64,000 bases of DNA from Argentina anserina (GCF_933775445.1 NC_065875.1:21947555-22011554); one strand, 5' to 3'; shown: positions 48,677-60,776, numbered from the stretch's first letter. The notes: generated by a model from the letters alone, not told the origin. A program made the numbers and translations.

Positions 48677-51600
48677 ATGCAAAGAGAAGCGGCTTCGGAT
48701 CTGCCGCTCCGGTCAAGACTCATCGACTTCCTCATCCAATCTTCTCTGGTCAGTCCTATTTTTTACTTTGACTTCAATTCTGATTATTACTGTTTTATTT
48801 TAACTCTCATTTTCAATTTTTCCGGTGACCTAATTTGGCTAATTTAGCGGCTCCAACTTTCTCCGACTGAGAAGTACACCGCCTTGTCAATCTTCGCTCA
48901 TAGATTCTATCCGCGGTTTATGTGCAAGTAACTTTATGAATTACTTTTGTATGTTTCTGTGGTAATTTTTCATAGAAGGATACTGTAAAACTGTAAGTGT
49001 GAATTAGGTTGGAACAGGGAAATGACATGGGGAGCTGGCTATTGCAGCCCTTGAGAGAGAGCAATTTGCAGCTTTTCGCGCTTGTTTCACTATGGATTTC
49101 AAACAAAGTATGGTTTTGATGCTATTTTTCTGTGAGTTTTCGCTTACTTTTCGGTATAATCTTTGTGCATTTGTGTGTGTATGCTATTGCTTTGTAGATG
49201 CACTCTTCTCCTGCATTGTCAGTGAAGATATTCAAGTCGTTGGGAGACAAAAGTATCAGTGAGCAACACTTCACCATTCGAGATTACTCCGAGGCGGTAA
49301 GCCTATTCTCGAATTGAAGGGGCCTTTTTAAATAGCTTATAGATGTGTTCGTTTAGAAGCTAATATATACTTTAAATTTTGGTTTGTTGATGTCTTGTAG
49401 GAAGTGGTCTTAATGCAGGTAAATTTGAAAGCTCTAAAGTTCTGTTTCTTTCGTTGTTTAGCTATTACACTGCTGAGAGTCTGAGATCAAATGAGTTTTC
49501 TTCTTTAAGGTGGTGAATTTTGAGATTTGTGTGGAAAATATTGCATTCGTGTACTTTGAAGAGCTTTTACTACAATTCAAGTTAGTTTTCACCATTTTCA
49601 TTGGACTGTTAGTTTCTTTCCAGTAAACCATTTGTTTCGTTTTTATGCATCCCTTGTGGTTTGTTGAATTCAGGGGAGTGGCGAAAGTTGGAGAACTAGT
49701 GAACTTTGAAGCGGGCATGGATATCATGGACCTACTTTATGAAAAGGAGGAGACAACGATGCTCTATGCTAATCCTCGTTTTCTTGCTGCATCAGTCTTG
49801 GCATGTTTGATAACATTGAATTTTGATCTACTGAAATACTGTGCAGAAACAACTTTGTTATCAGAAAAGTATACACAGCTAGTTTTGATAGTTTTCAGAT
49901 CTGAAAACTAGTGTGCTTTTCTATTTGTTGCTTTGCAGGTTGCTTCATATGTGACTACAGTTCCTAAACAGAAGTTGGAATTTCCGGTTCTTCCCTGGGG
50001 TAAGATTTCATATGCCTTTTCCTTTGTTATGTGCTTTAACTGAATCTATCTGTGCCTGAATGCTAGGATCAATACTTCTTGAGAATGCAAGTTAGTTTCC
50101 ACAAGAAAGATCCAATGTGTTGTTACTGGCTTTTGTTGATTGAATCACTTGAATGTAGACAGAACAATTTGCCTCAGGAAGATCAAGAGTAGTGATTCTT
50201 CACTCATAGAGGATATAAAATCTTGGCGGGAAATTAGCAGGTTACTGAGAATCTGGTGATCCGAGACTTGGATAGTTGGAGTCACTTTACTGGGACCCCA
50301 ACTCTGGTGAGAAAAACGCATATAAAGATGCAAATTGACGTCTTCCTGCCTTTTTGCTCTAAGTGTCCCTTCACATTCTGGCAATCTTCCTTCCGGCAGC
50401 CTTGTTTGATCTTTGATCACCGGCCATATCTGATCATCAATTTGGTCATTTGGTGGTCCTTTCTTCATACGTAGCTCTAACCAACTCTTTGGTCCACCGT
50501 ACCATTCGTACAGCAACATAGAACTAGAATCCTTGCTGAAAAATTCTTCTAAACTAGTCTCACATTTTAGAGGCAACACTGCCTATCCTTCTCATAGTTT
50601 TTTTTTTAAATTCTCTTCTAGATAGACTAATGAGTTGCGTCCTGAGAATCAGCTTGTGGCCTCACTCCGACTTTTTTATTTTCTCTTGGTAATATATGTG
50701 TCACTGATGTTATCTAAACACTATAGCTATTAATGGAACATTTGGAAGATTAAGCTCAAAAAGCTGAGAAAAATATTCCTTTTCCAAGCATGACATTGGT
50801 CTGTGATCATGCGGTGTCGTATCCGTTACAAGGAAAAAGGGGTTAAACGTCCACCTCTATTTCAAACAAAACCGATTTGATAGGTTCTATTTGTACACCC
50901 TCTACTTGAACAATGTAATTTGATGGTACCTATCTCACTGATGCCATAACAAGGTGGCTTTAGTTGTAAATGCCACGAACTAGGAAGTGTACTGTAGAAT
51001 TTTAACCATATGATTAATTGGAGTGATGGTCTGGAGCCTCTCTGTGCTGGCCCTTATCCAAAAGACAAAGTGTTCTTGATCATCATCCATGGCCAAGTGC
51101 TTGGGGGTCCATTTGCACCCACCTTTTTTTTCCCAAGTTTTATTTAGCTTGCTTTCATGGAAGTTCAACGCTCTTCGTACACTATTATCTACCCGCCTGC
51201 TGTCTGTTAGGCCATCCCTAAGTCCCTTCTTGAATTGATGATGCCTTTACTTCTCGTTTGGTGGTTCTGTACTTCCATGGTTTTTGTGTTTTATACCGTT
51301 GCAAATTTTCAGTTTTTTGGTACTGCCTTTACTTAAACCTTATCAGTTTAGGCGTGCTTAACTGCTTATGTGCCTATCAAGTATGTGCTTGTTTAACTGT
51401 ACATACATTGGGAAAACTCTGCCATAGGTGTCCCAGTCAGTAATAAGTAAAAAAATCTCCAAGATCGTGGCATGCTAATTTAAGATCATCAATAATTCAA
51501 TATAGTGATGAACATGAGATCAGACGGGGATTTGTCTTTCCGAGCTTAGTCTGTGCTGAACAGATACAGATTAGCATTCTTACTAAATTGAATTACATTT

Positions 51601-51734
51601 TAGTGTCTGCAGTGAAGTTTGTAACCGGATGCGAAGAAGTGGATGTTGCAGAGATGGTCAGAGAAATTCTCAAGCATGTATTTCATCTTTCTTGTTGGAA
51701 TCTGAAGTCTGGAGAGGGCAACAGTTATCAGTAG
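48677..51734 (+). CDS. CYCJ18: J18-type cyclin, 9 coding exons
   Basis: Plant-specific cyclin expected to bind a cyclin-dependent kinase; its exact role is poorly known. Exons: 48677-48748, 48848-48927, 49008-49107, 49198-49296, 49401-49418 (18-bp microexon), 49510-49580, 49674-49800, 49939-49999 and 51613-51734, total 750 bp, 249 aa. Recognition rests on SRLIDFLIQSSL, EKYTALSIFAHRFYP (cyclin-fold helix), WLLQPLRESNLQLFALVSLWIS, NFEAGMDIMDLLYEKE and VPKQKLEFPVLPW, which fit Arabidopsis cyclin-J18 as I remember it (about 234 aa). Intron 7 needs a GC donor (49,801) to keep the usual spacing; a weak GT donor six bases earlier would remove two residues. Intron 8 is 1.6 kb and holds a minus-strand open frame. 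No destruction box is evident. Confidence 0.88.
50145..50579 (-). CDS. Unknown 144-codon ORF within cyclin intron 8
   Basis: Uninterrupted minus-strand frame starting MLPLKCETSLEEFF, inside the 1.6-kb last intron of the cyclin gene. Composition is ordinary for protein but no domain is recognised. It may be a captured cDNA fragment, a nested gene or chance. No poly-A tail or target duplication was found beside it. Confidence 0.25.
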   Translation of the reverse strand: MLPLKCETSLEEFFSKDSSSMLLYEWYGGPKSWLELRMKKGPPNDQIDDQIWPVIKDQTRLPEGRLPECEGTLRAKRQEDVNLHLYMRFSHQSWGPSKVTPTIQVSDHQILSNLLISRQDFISSMSEESLLLIFLRQIVLSTFK

Positions 51735-52286
51735 GATGGGACACAGGTTTTGTCTTCTCCCTTAATAACAATATGCAAAGCTACTTTGGATGCAATTATT
51801 CTCTTACAAATTATAAAGATCTCAGTCATATTGATAAACTAGCTGGGGGAAAATGTAAAGAGGCTGTTGGGGGCCATCGATCATAACACACAAGAAAGTA
51901 CTTTTAAGCTCTGTATGTGATCTGTGGGTTCTACCAGACACGGCCATTGATTTCAATCGGGAAGTTGCCTATACTTTTTCATGCTTTAACTTTGTTTGGG
52001 CCATTTGAAAACAAGTGTTAGATGCCAATCTAGTGTGTGATTAGTGTTCACTTTGATGTTGTGTGGCCTTGTCCCCTTGTGGAATATATCTTTTTTAACA
52101 GACATTCCTTATAATCTCTCCCTTATCAACACTAATTTTAACCAAAAAAATTTTTTTTAACCAAAAAAAAAAAATCAACACTAATTTTAGGGTTCATGGT
52201 TTTTAGGGTTTACAAATTACAAGAGGTTGGTAACCCATGAGTTGTTGGTCCGGAGATAGCGTAGTAGTCAAGAAAATCAAGATGAT
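51735..52286. other. Cyclin 3' flank
   Basis: Presumed 3' untranslated region followed by AT-rich DNA with A/T runs near 52,135-52,185 (AACCAAAAAAA repeated). No other gene is seen before the copia C target duplication. Confidence 0.5.
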
Positions 52287-52587
52287 TGTTATAACTAGTG
52301 CAAGAAAGAACACAGATTTACGTGGTTCACTAACGATGTGTTAGCTACGTCCACGGACAGAAGAAGAACAGTTTTATTATGTTGAGGAAAAAAAACAGAA
52401 CAACCTATACACAACACACAATAGGTTGTTTATATACAACCCTAAACCCGATATACTAGTCTTAATAGGAAACCATAACCTAGTATATCCCGATATACTA
52501 GTCCTAATAGGAAACCATAACCTGGTATAACCCTATATACAGATTAGCCGTCAGAACAGATTGGATGATTCAAGGCATATATTAACA
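52287..52587 (-). repeat. 3' LTR of copia C
   Basis: 301 bp. It contains a direct repeat of a 45-bp segment around CCCGATATACTAGTC (near 52,447 and 52,489). Differs from the other LTR at CCACGG/CCATAG, AACAG/AATAG and TCTTAAT/TCCTAAT. Confidence 0.95.
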
Positions 52588-52701
52588 AATCTCCACCTTG
52601 ACTTAAATCCTCTCACAAATAACAGATGTACCAGACGCACCATAGTGATGCCAGATGTACAGATAACTCCTTCTGCCCCAGATGTCGCCCCCAAAGGGCA
52701 A

Positions 52702-55700
52702 CTAACAGCTTGTAACATTTAGCAAGTCCAAACAATGTTGGAACTTGCTGTGTGGAACCGACTTGGTGAACATATCAGCGGGATTGTCAGCAGTGCCCAC
52801 CTTCTTCATCTTAATTCTGCTCTCATCTCTCAGAAAATGATACCTGACATCAATGTGCTTACTCCTCTCATGATGAACTTGATCCTTAGCTAAACATATT
52901 GCACTCAAACTGTCGCAATATACTATAGCCTGATCATGATGCAAACCAAGACTACTGACCAGTCCACTCAACCATATGTCTTCCTTTGCAACGGCTGTCA
53001 GAGCCATGTACTCTGCTTCAGTAGTAGACAAAGTCACTGTAGGCTGCAAAGTAGCTTTCCAGCTAACAACAGAGCCACCAAGAGTAAAGACATAACTAGT
53101 CATAGATCTCCTAGTGTCAACATCTCCAGCATAATCGCTATCTGAATAGCCAGTTACCAAACAGTTTGTATCATTTGTATTACCTCCATAAATGAGACCA
53201 ACATCAGACGTACCTTTGAGATACCGAAAAATTCTCTTCACAGCCTGCCAATGCTCCTTCCCAGGATCGCCCATAAATCTGCTGACAACACTAACAGCGT
53301 GTGCAAGATCATGCCTAGTGCAAACCATAGCATACATCAAGCTTCCTACTGCACTAGCATAAGGAACTCGAGACATGTATTCCTTCTCCTTAGCAGATTT
53401 AGGTGCAAACGCAGTAGACAGATGAATATTTACAGCACTTGGAGTATCTAAAGATCTGGATGTAGACATACCAAACCTGGATAATATTTTCTGGATGTAG
53501 CCTTTCTGTGATAAGAAAAGCTTCTTCTGACTTCTATCCCTGTAAATCTCCATTCCCAAAATTTTTCGGGCTGCTCCCAAATCCTTCATCTCAAACTCTG
53601 CACTGAGGAGACCCTTCAACTTCTGAATATCAGACTTGTCTTTTGCAGCTATCAGCATATCATCTACATACAGGACCAGATAAATGAGGGAACCATTTGT
53701 TAACTTGTTGTAGTAGACACAACAATCATACGGACTCCTGATGTAGCCGATCTCTATCATATAGCTATCAAACCTCTTGTACCACTGTCTAGGGGACTGC
53801 TTTAGTCCATACAAGGACTTCTTCAACTTGCAAACATAGTCTTCCTTTCCGGGGACTTGAAAACCATCTGGCTGAGTCATGTAAATCTCTTCTTCCAATT
53901 CTCCATGTAAGAACGCTGGCTTCACATCTAATTGCTCAAGCTCCAGATTCTGATGTGCAACTATGGCTAGTAGCACCCTGATAGAAGTATGTCTGACCAC
54001 AGGTGAGAAAATCTCATTGTAGTCAACTCCCTCTTACTGATGGAACCCTCTTGCAACTACTCGAGCTTTATACTTGATGCCCTCAGCAGATGACAACCCT
54101 TCTTTCTTCTTGAAAACCCATTTGCAAGTAATAACCTTTCTCCCCTGATCAGGTCGTTTGGTCAATTCCCAAGTCTGATTTTTCTGAAGTGATTCCATTT
54201 CATCTCCCATTGCAGCAAGCCATTGAGCTGACTCTGTACATGTAACTGCTTCCTTGTAGGTGGACGGCTCATGAGGATCCACCTCTTCAGCAACCTGTAG
54301 TGCATAAGCCACCATGTCCTCAAAACCATACCTTGTAGGTGGTTTCCCAAAGTTTGGTCTCCTAGATCGCTCATGAGCCAAACCATGCTGATTAACAACC
54401 ATTTGTTCTGATTCTGAATGTAGGTGTTGATCTTCTTGTTGTGGTTCACTCACATCTTCAGTGACTTGTTGCTCCACCTGTTTCTCAACACTACAATTTT
54501 CTGATACAACCACAGACTTCATAGTAGGGTTAAACATAGAATTTTCATCAAATACTACATTCCTACTCAGTATAACCCTCCTTTCAGATGGAGACCAGAT
54601 TCTGAAACCTTTAACCCCATCTCCATAGCCTACAAACACTCCTTTTTTAGCTCTTGGTTCTAACTTACCCTCACTTACATGATAGTAAGCAGAGCACCCA
54701 AAAACCCTCAGATTGGAGTAATCAGCAGACTTACCAGACCACATCTCATAAGGTGTTTTGAGATGTATACCTGTGTGTGGTCCACGATTTATCAGATAAC
54801 AAGCAATATTCACCGCTTCTGCCCAGAACCTTCTTTCTAATCCAGCATTAGAGAGCATGCACCTAGCTCTCTCCAGAAGTGTCTGATTCATACGTTCTGC
54901 TACACCATTTTGCTGTGGTGTATTCCGGACTGTATGGTGCCTTGCAATACCTTCAGTCTTGCAGAAATCATCAAATTCAGCAGAACAGAATTCCAGACCA
55001 TTATCAGTTCGCAGCCTCTTAATCTTCTTCCCTGTTTGATTTTCAACTAATGCCTTCCACTGCTTGAAATTCTTGAAGGCGTCACTTTTATGCTTCATCA
55101 TGAACACCCAAGTCATTCTTGAGTAGTCATCAATCATAGACACAAAATATTTGTGACCTCTCAAAGAGTCAACGCGAGAGGGACCCCAACAATCAGAATA
55201 GATATAATCAAGCGTGCCTTTAGTTCTATGAATCACTTTAGGAAATCTTCTGCGATGTAGCTTCCCAAAGATACAATGTTCACAGAAACTAAAATCCTTG
55301 ACCTTGTGGCCACCAAGAAGATCATTCTTTGACAGAATTTGCATCCCTCTTTCACTCATATGACCAAGCCTCATGTGCCATAGCTTGGTCATATCATCCT
55401 TGTGAACCTCTGATGATGCAACAGCAGCCGAGCCTGACAACGTTGAACCTTGCAGAATATATAAAGTACCTCGCTTGACACCTTTCAGAACCACATTGGT
55501 ACCTTTGTAGACATTTAAAATTCCACATGAGCCTTTGTACTTGAAACCTTTGCTATCTAGAAGACCCAAAGAAATCAGGTTTTTCGTCATGTGTGGAGCA
55601 TGCCTAACATCATTCAATGTACAGAATTTACCATCATGTGTCCGTATTTTTATTGAGCCAATTCCAACCACTTTACTTGCAGAACTGTTTGCCATAGAAA

Positions 55701-56625
55701 TATTGCCTCCATCTATCTGCTCATAGGTTGAAAACCACTCTCTGCGTGGACATATATGATAAGACGCCCCGGTATCCAAAATCCACACATCCCTGTGATG
55801 TATGTGTGCATCTGCAACCAAGGCCAGATCTTCTTCCGAAGTGGTGTCAACTTCTGCTACAACATCAGTACCTGATGCTTTCTCAGACTGCTTCTTCTTC
55901 TTTGGACATTCGTTTTTCCAATGTCCCTTCTCTTTACAGTAGTTACAGACATCATTGGATTTGGAACCCTTTGAAACTGAATTCTTATATTTCTTCTTCC
56001 CCGAACCTTTCTGTCCCAAACTTCCACTAGCTACCAACCCTGCAGCCTGACTGTCTGAACTAGTACCGGTCGCCTTATGACGCATATCTCTAGTATGTAA
56101 AGATGATCTAACATCCTCCAGAGTCAGAGTATCTCTCCCACCAATAAAAGAATCCACAAAATTCTCATACGACGAAGGTAGAGATACCAACAGAATTAGA
56201 GCAGCATCCTCATCATCAATTTTAACATCGATATTACGCAAATCTAATAGAACAGTGTTTAACTGATCTAAGTGATCTCTTAGAGATGTTCCTTCTTCCA
56301 TACGCAGACCGAACAGATGTCGCTTTAGAAGCAACTTGTTGGTTAAAGACTTCGTCATGTATAGACTCTCAAGCTTCAACCACAGACCAGCCGCAGATTC
56401 CTCCTCTGCGACTTCGGTGATTATATCATCTGCAAGGCACAACAGAATTGTCGAGGGTGCCTTCTCTTCCAGACTGGCCATCTCAGCAATTTCTTGATCC
56501 CCTGACTTCTTAACCAGCGGCGCCCACATCCCTTGTTGTTTTAACAAGGCTCGCATCTTGATCTGCCATAAACTGAAGTTGTTCCTCCCTGTGAATTTAT
56601 CAATCTTCACATTCAAATCAGACAT
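52702..56625 (-). pseudogene. copia C gag-pol polyprotein with one in-frame stop
   Basis: Upstream frame of 863 codons (54,034-56,625) and downstream frame of 432 codons (52,702-54,000) are in the same register, separated only by TAA at 54,034-54,036. Gag: residues 1-225; zinc knuckle CNYCKEKGHWKNEC at 227-240; protease WILDTGASYH with catalytic Asp 284; pre-integrase LWHMRLGHMSERG; integrase with SMIDDYSRMTWV and RTDNGLEF; then the start of RT. The second frame has RT with AFLHGEL, YVDDMLIA and RNase H with STTEAEYMAL and SKHIDVRYHF. The stop lies just after YKARVVARGFHQ, early in RT. All catalytic residues I could locate are present. The start ATG is about 35 bp inside the primer-binding site. 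Confidence 0.95.
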
Positions 56626-56673
56626 CTTTCTTGGCGGAAATCACAACCAGGCCAGCTGGCTCTGATACCAGTT

Positions 56674-56974
56674 TGTTATAACTAGTGCAAGAAAGAACAC
56701 AGATTTACGTGGTTCACTAACGATGTGTTAGCTACGTCCATAGACAGAAGAAGAATAGTTTTATTATGTTGAGGAAAAAAAACAGAACAACCTATACACA
56801 ACACACAATAGGTTGTTTATATACAACCCTAAACCCGATATACTAGTCCTAATAGGAAACCATAACCTAGTATATCCCGATATACTAGTCCTAATAGGAA
56901 ACCATAACCTGGTATAACCCTATATACAGATTAGCCGTCAGAACAGATTGGATGATTCAAGGCATATATTAACA
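56674..56974 (-). repeat. 5' LTR of copia C
   Basis: 301 bp, same internal 45-bp direct repeat. The inner edge is followed on the minus strand by AAC and the primer-binding site. Confidence 0.95.
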
Positions 56975-56979
56975 ATGAT

Positions 56980-58299
56980 ATTGCACTACAGTGGTAGTGT
57001 CACGTATCTACATCCACTTACATGACATCCAACTAAAGGAACTCGAGAAAGTAGTTCATGATCTAGCTAAGTTCATTTTGAATAAAAAGTGATGCTTTCT
57101 ATTATATGGATCATGTTTTGGGCGAATGACTTCTATCGACTAAGGATATCGACATTGATAGTTGGATGATTATATTTTCAATCAAAGAAGAAAGGGCTTA
57201 ATGCATTAAGCCGAGGATAGTTTGTATCTAGTTCTTGGTGGAAGTATATACAATGTCATGCTGAAGTGAACAATTGAACCACCTCAAAGCTAAAGTCTAA
57301 CCAATTTGGCTTTGCCTCATCACCGTAGGGCCTCTATCAGTGTTGTTGTTGGAGGTCAAGTTTGGTGAGCTAGTCTTTTATACTCATATTTAGTTTAGTC
57401 CGGTCTTTGTTGAATACTTGAAAGATGTTTTTTTTTTTCTACTCTTGGTATGTTTTGTATAATGAACACACGTACAATACATGCATTCGATTTGTTGGGG
57501 TGGTGACGCAGCCGCAAAGAATACTACATGTCATATCCATCTTCCGACCTTAAGGAGAAAGGAGTTGGACTCCGATAGTAACTTGCAAGGAAACCCTCTA
57601 AAAATTTCCATGCTTTCATTTGCTTTGTTTGCCGTTGCTTGCCTCATTGGCTTTGTTTGCGTCTTCATTTGTCTTATTTAATTCTATTTTAAGTAAACAA
57701 AAGTATTACGTATGAAGATCGGGCTCAGTATTTCATTTTAAGTAAACATATCTATGTGCGACTCGTTCACCTGAACCTTCGACCAGAGTCACCAGACGAA
57801 GGGCTTCAAGTCAATCTCATTGAATATAATGATCTGATTAGAGAACTTTAAAGGAGGTGCTTAACATAGACTCCTTAGCATTGCCCTCCCTAATAGGCTG
57901 TTTACTTGGCGCATTTGCTTAATTGTGTCGGCTGATGAATGATCCAACTATCCAAGCAGGCAAGCAAACCAAACCCCACTAACCCGTACCTATATAAATA
58001 GTCGTCTAGTCCCAACAAACCAATATGATATACAATATTTTTGTTCTTATTCTTCCCTCTTCAGGGTTAGGTTGCATACATATCCGCTATATATATTAGA
58101 GGGTCTTCATCAGCTTTGGTTGGACAATGTATGAGTTTCTACCCTTTACTCCTAACTAGTGGTCCGATTTTGGTGTTTTTTTTTTCTAGGAACTTCCGGT
58201 GAAAATGCCAGAGAAAAGAATCCTAGGCTCTTTTCCGGCCTTCCTGCTTCTGAAGGCACCACCAAAGTATGATTACCAGGCTTGCAACTCCATTAGTAC
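56980..58299. other. Intergenic, no gene recognised
   Basis: AT-rich sequence. A 66-codon plus-strand frame (57,481-57,681) ends in a hydrophobic stretch (FALFAVACLIGFVCVFICLI) that could be a membrane segment by chance. I see no homology or supporting context. Confidence 0.4.
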
Positions 58300-59076
58300 G
58301 GGCAGATCCAGCCCTGGCTTGTCTGGGCTGGAGCCCAGGTGAAAATGAAGCCCAGAAAAAAAAAACTCAACTCTATTAAAAAAAATTAAAACATCAGCAC
58401 GGGTCTCTCTCTGTCTCTCACACTTTCGCGTCTTCTTCTTTTCAATCTCTGAAGACTTTCTCGTCTGCTTCTGCTGATATGGTCTTCAGCCTCTTTTTCT
58501 AATCATCTTCTCGAGTTCCCGTTCAAACTTGTATGTCACCACTCACCACTCGCCATTGCCCTTCACCATTCTCCACTTCCCGGTGCACGCCGCTGAAGCT
58601 CTGGACCAGTCCACATGTTTAGCTTTTTTCCTCTAATCTCTTTCAAAATTGAATCAAATTTTAGCTTATGGAATGATTGATTTGATTTGGAATGATTTGG
58701 GATTTTGGATATATGGGTTTGTTGGTTAAAGTATTGATATAGAATTATTGGAAATTTAGAATCGAAATTGAGTGTTAGTATGTACTGTCTGTTACAGAAT
58801 GGCTGGTGACTATGATCAGAGATTGAGTATTTTATTTGTTTATTTGGAAATTAGAATCAAAGTAGTGAAGTTTATTAATTAACATCAGGCGAGATAGATA
58901 CATAATGAAAGATAAAACAGAGGTGTGTAGAGATTAATTTGAAACTGCTTCATTCTGATGACAAATATCGACATACCTAATATAAGGAGAAATTTTTTTG
59001 TGCTTCGCGCAAATAAAAATAATTTTACGCTTTGCATAAAGTTAGCCCTAATGTCATTTCAATCCTAGATCTGCCA
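58300..59076. mobile_element. hAT-like non-autonomous element (tentative)
   Basis: The ends are short inverted repeats: GGGCAGATCCAG at the left and CTAGATCTGCCA at the right. The flanks ATTAGTAC (58,292-58,299) and CTAAGTAC (59,077-59,084) match at 6 of 8 positions, consistent with an old hAT duplication. No transposase is seen. Inside are an A-run near 58,357 and a CT-rich stretch near 58,405-58,425. Confidence 0.5.
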
Positions 59077-59154
59077 CTAAGTACATAGCATAAAATCCTA
59101 CCCCAAGTCCTTAACCTTCCAAGTGAAGAAGGTAAAGTAATTCATACACTGCCC

Positions 59155-59650
59155 CAGTGGCGTAGCTAGAACTTTTACTTAGGAGGGTCAAATTTTATTA
59201 ACTAAAAAATAGAATCGCTTTCTCATTGTCTAGCAATGAAACGATTCTAGTAGTGATCGATTCTGTGTGTAGTCTTTCTTGTGTTAGTATCGAATCGATC
59301 GTTAAATTATTATGATTAAATTTTTGAAACTCAAGAGACTGATATATAGCAAATTTTGATCCATTTGCCTTATAAAACAATAAAAAATGGTAATGAAAAC
59401 ATATATAAAGTAAGGTTAGAAATCCATGAATTTATATTGTTAATTGGATTAAGCATAGTATGGTGTAAATTCTATTTCATTTTATTAATGTGTAAAGATA
59501 TTAAAGCTAATCAAGAATTTATCTAGACTGAGAGGGTCAAATGTATAATTCAATTCATAATTGCTCCTTAGTTATTAAAATCCATTAAACATGATTCAAA
59601 CATGAGATGGGTCAATTGACCCCTCTTGCCCTATACTAGCTACGCCCATG
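59155..59650. mobile_element. hAT-like MITE with perfect 8-bp duplication
   Basis: 496 bp, ends CAGTGGCGTAGCTAG and CTAGCTACGCCCATG (13 of 15 inverted match). A perfect duplication CACTGCCC flanks it (59147-59154 and 59651-59658), diagnostic of hAT insertion. AT-rich interior without transposase. Confidence 0.88.
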
Positions 59651-59658
59651 CACTGCCC

Positions 59659-60390
59659 TGTACTTCTTCCTCAAACCCTATTTGATCATTTAGGACCATG
59701 GCACAGATTTCTTCAATGTATGTTCTTCCTTTCTCTGTTTCCTACTGGCAGTGAAAATTTATTTTATCTCGGCCAGTAACACCAGAGGTCGGTAGGAATT
59801 CCATAACATAATATTCCTTTTCAGGTAAAGGTCACATTCTCACTCTCTTGAAAGATGATTATGAAAAACTAAAACTTTCTTAGTATTGACAAGACAAGAG
59901 ATTTGTTATCCCTATCAATCTCAAATTCCCAATAGTACTTAATATGATTTAGAATTATAAGCTAAATTAATGTGACCGTTTAACATCAGTAACAAGTAAA
60001 CTAATAAAGTAATAATGATCGACGTACCAATATAGAAATACGCACTCAAACACCCTATTATTTTCTTCTGATGTTAAAAAACTAGCTCGCTCTCAATTCC
60101 GATGGTGACACTCATTTAAAAACAGTTACTTTACTCGTTCTTGACTTTTCTATTTGATTAGTGATCGACATACGATTCGAGTTATCAAATTTTGTTACAG
60201 TACGTATAGGACCAAACACTGTAATGTAGTAGCGGAGTATGATGCATTAGCTACATCTCCTCTTACTGTACATAATGACAAAAGTTTGGTTTAGGCGTGA
60301 ATAAATTAGGTGGTTTTATTCATAATTTCATATGATTGAGTGGTGGAAATAATGGTAGTAATCAGCCAGTGTAGAATAATATATATATCA
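59659..60390. other. Intergenic, nothing recognised
   Basis: AT-rich DNA between two MITEs. No ORF of note. Confidence 0.5.
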
Positions 60391-60770
60391 GTCCCTATCC
60401 AGAGTGAAGGTTCACTCTGAAGTTTCAGAGTGAAGTTCCAATTTTGACACACTTTTCGGTAAAAAAATTTTACCATAAGCGATTCAATATTTAGGTATGC
60501 TATTCAAGATCATTTCTACAAAATTTCATCTAATTCGGACATCGTTAAGGTATTGAAATTAGATTAAATTAAAACTGTTCAACGTGAACCGTTCGTGTAA
60601 ATCTCAATTTTGAAAGCTCAAATCACTGTCAGATTGTATGAAAGTTTATAGAGATGATCTTGAATAGCATAACTAAATATTGAATCGCTTATGGTGAAAA
60701 AAATTGACCGAAAAGTATGCCAAAATTGGAACTTCACTCTGAAACTTCAGAGTGAACCTTCACTCTGGAT

Positions 60771-60776
<6 letters not shown>
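60391..60776. mobile_element. MITE with about 150-bp terminal inverted repeats
   Basis: Left half GTCCCTATCCAGAGTGAAGG to about 60,530 and right half about 60,645-60,776 are near-complementary along most of their length. Shared blocks include CACTCTGAAGTTTCAGAGTG, CATAAGCGATTCAATATTTA and GCTATTCAAGATCAT. CACTCTGAA...TTCAGAGTG is itself palindromic, so each arm also folds back. Insertion is next to TA repeats, which hides any duplication. A transcript would form a long hairpin. Confidence 0.85.

Larger units (their letters stand above)
52287..56974 (-). mobile_element. Ty1/copia element C, nearly intact
   Basis: Two 301-bp LTRs (minus-strand ends TGTTAATATATG and GTTATAACA) differ at about 4 positions (1.3%). 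A perfect ATGAT duplication flanks the element (52282-52286 and 56975-56979). The minus strand shows a TGGTATCAGAGCC primer-binding site (56,659-56,671) and AAGGTGGAGATTTG before the 3' LTR. The long gag-pol frame is broken by one stop only. It is 4,688 bp, the size expected for a complete TNT1/Tork-like copia element, and appears to be of recent origin. Confidence 0.96.

Noticed and set aside
59198..59380. Minus-strand ORF in the 59.2-kb MITE
   Set aside because: Falls entirely within a non-autonomous hAT-like element; no domain.
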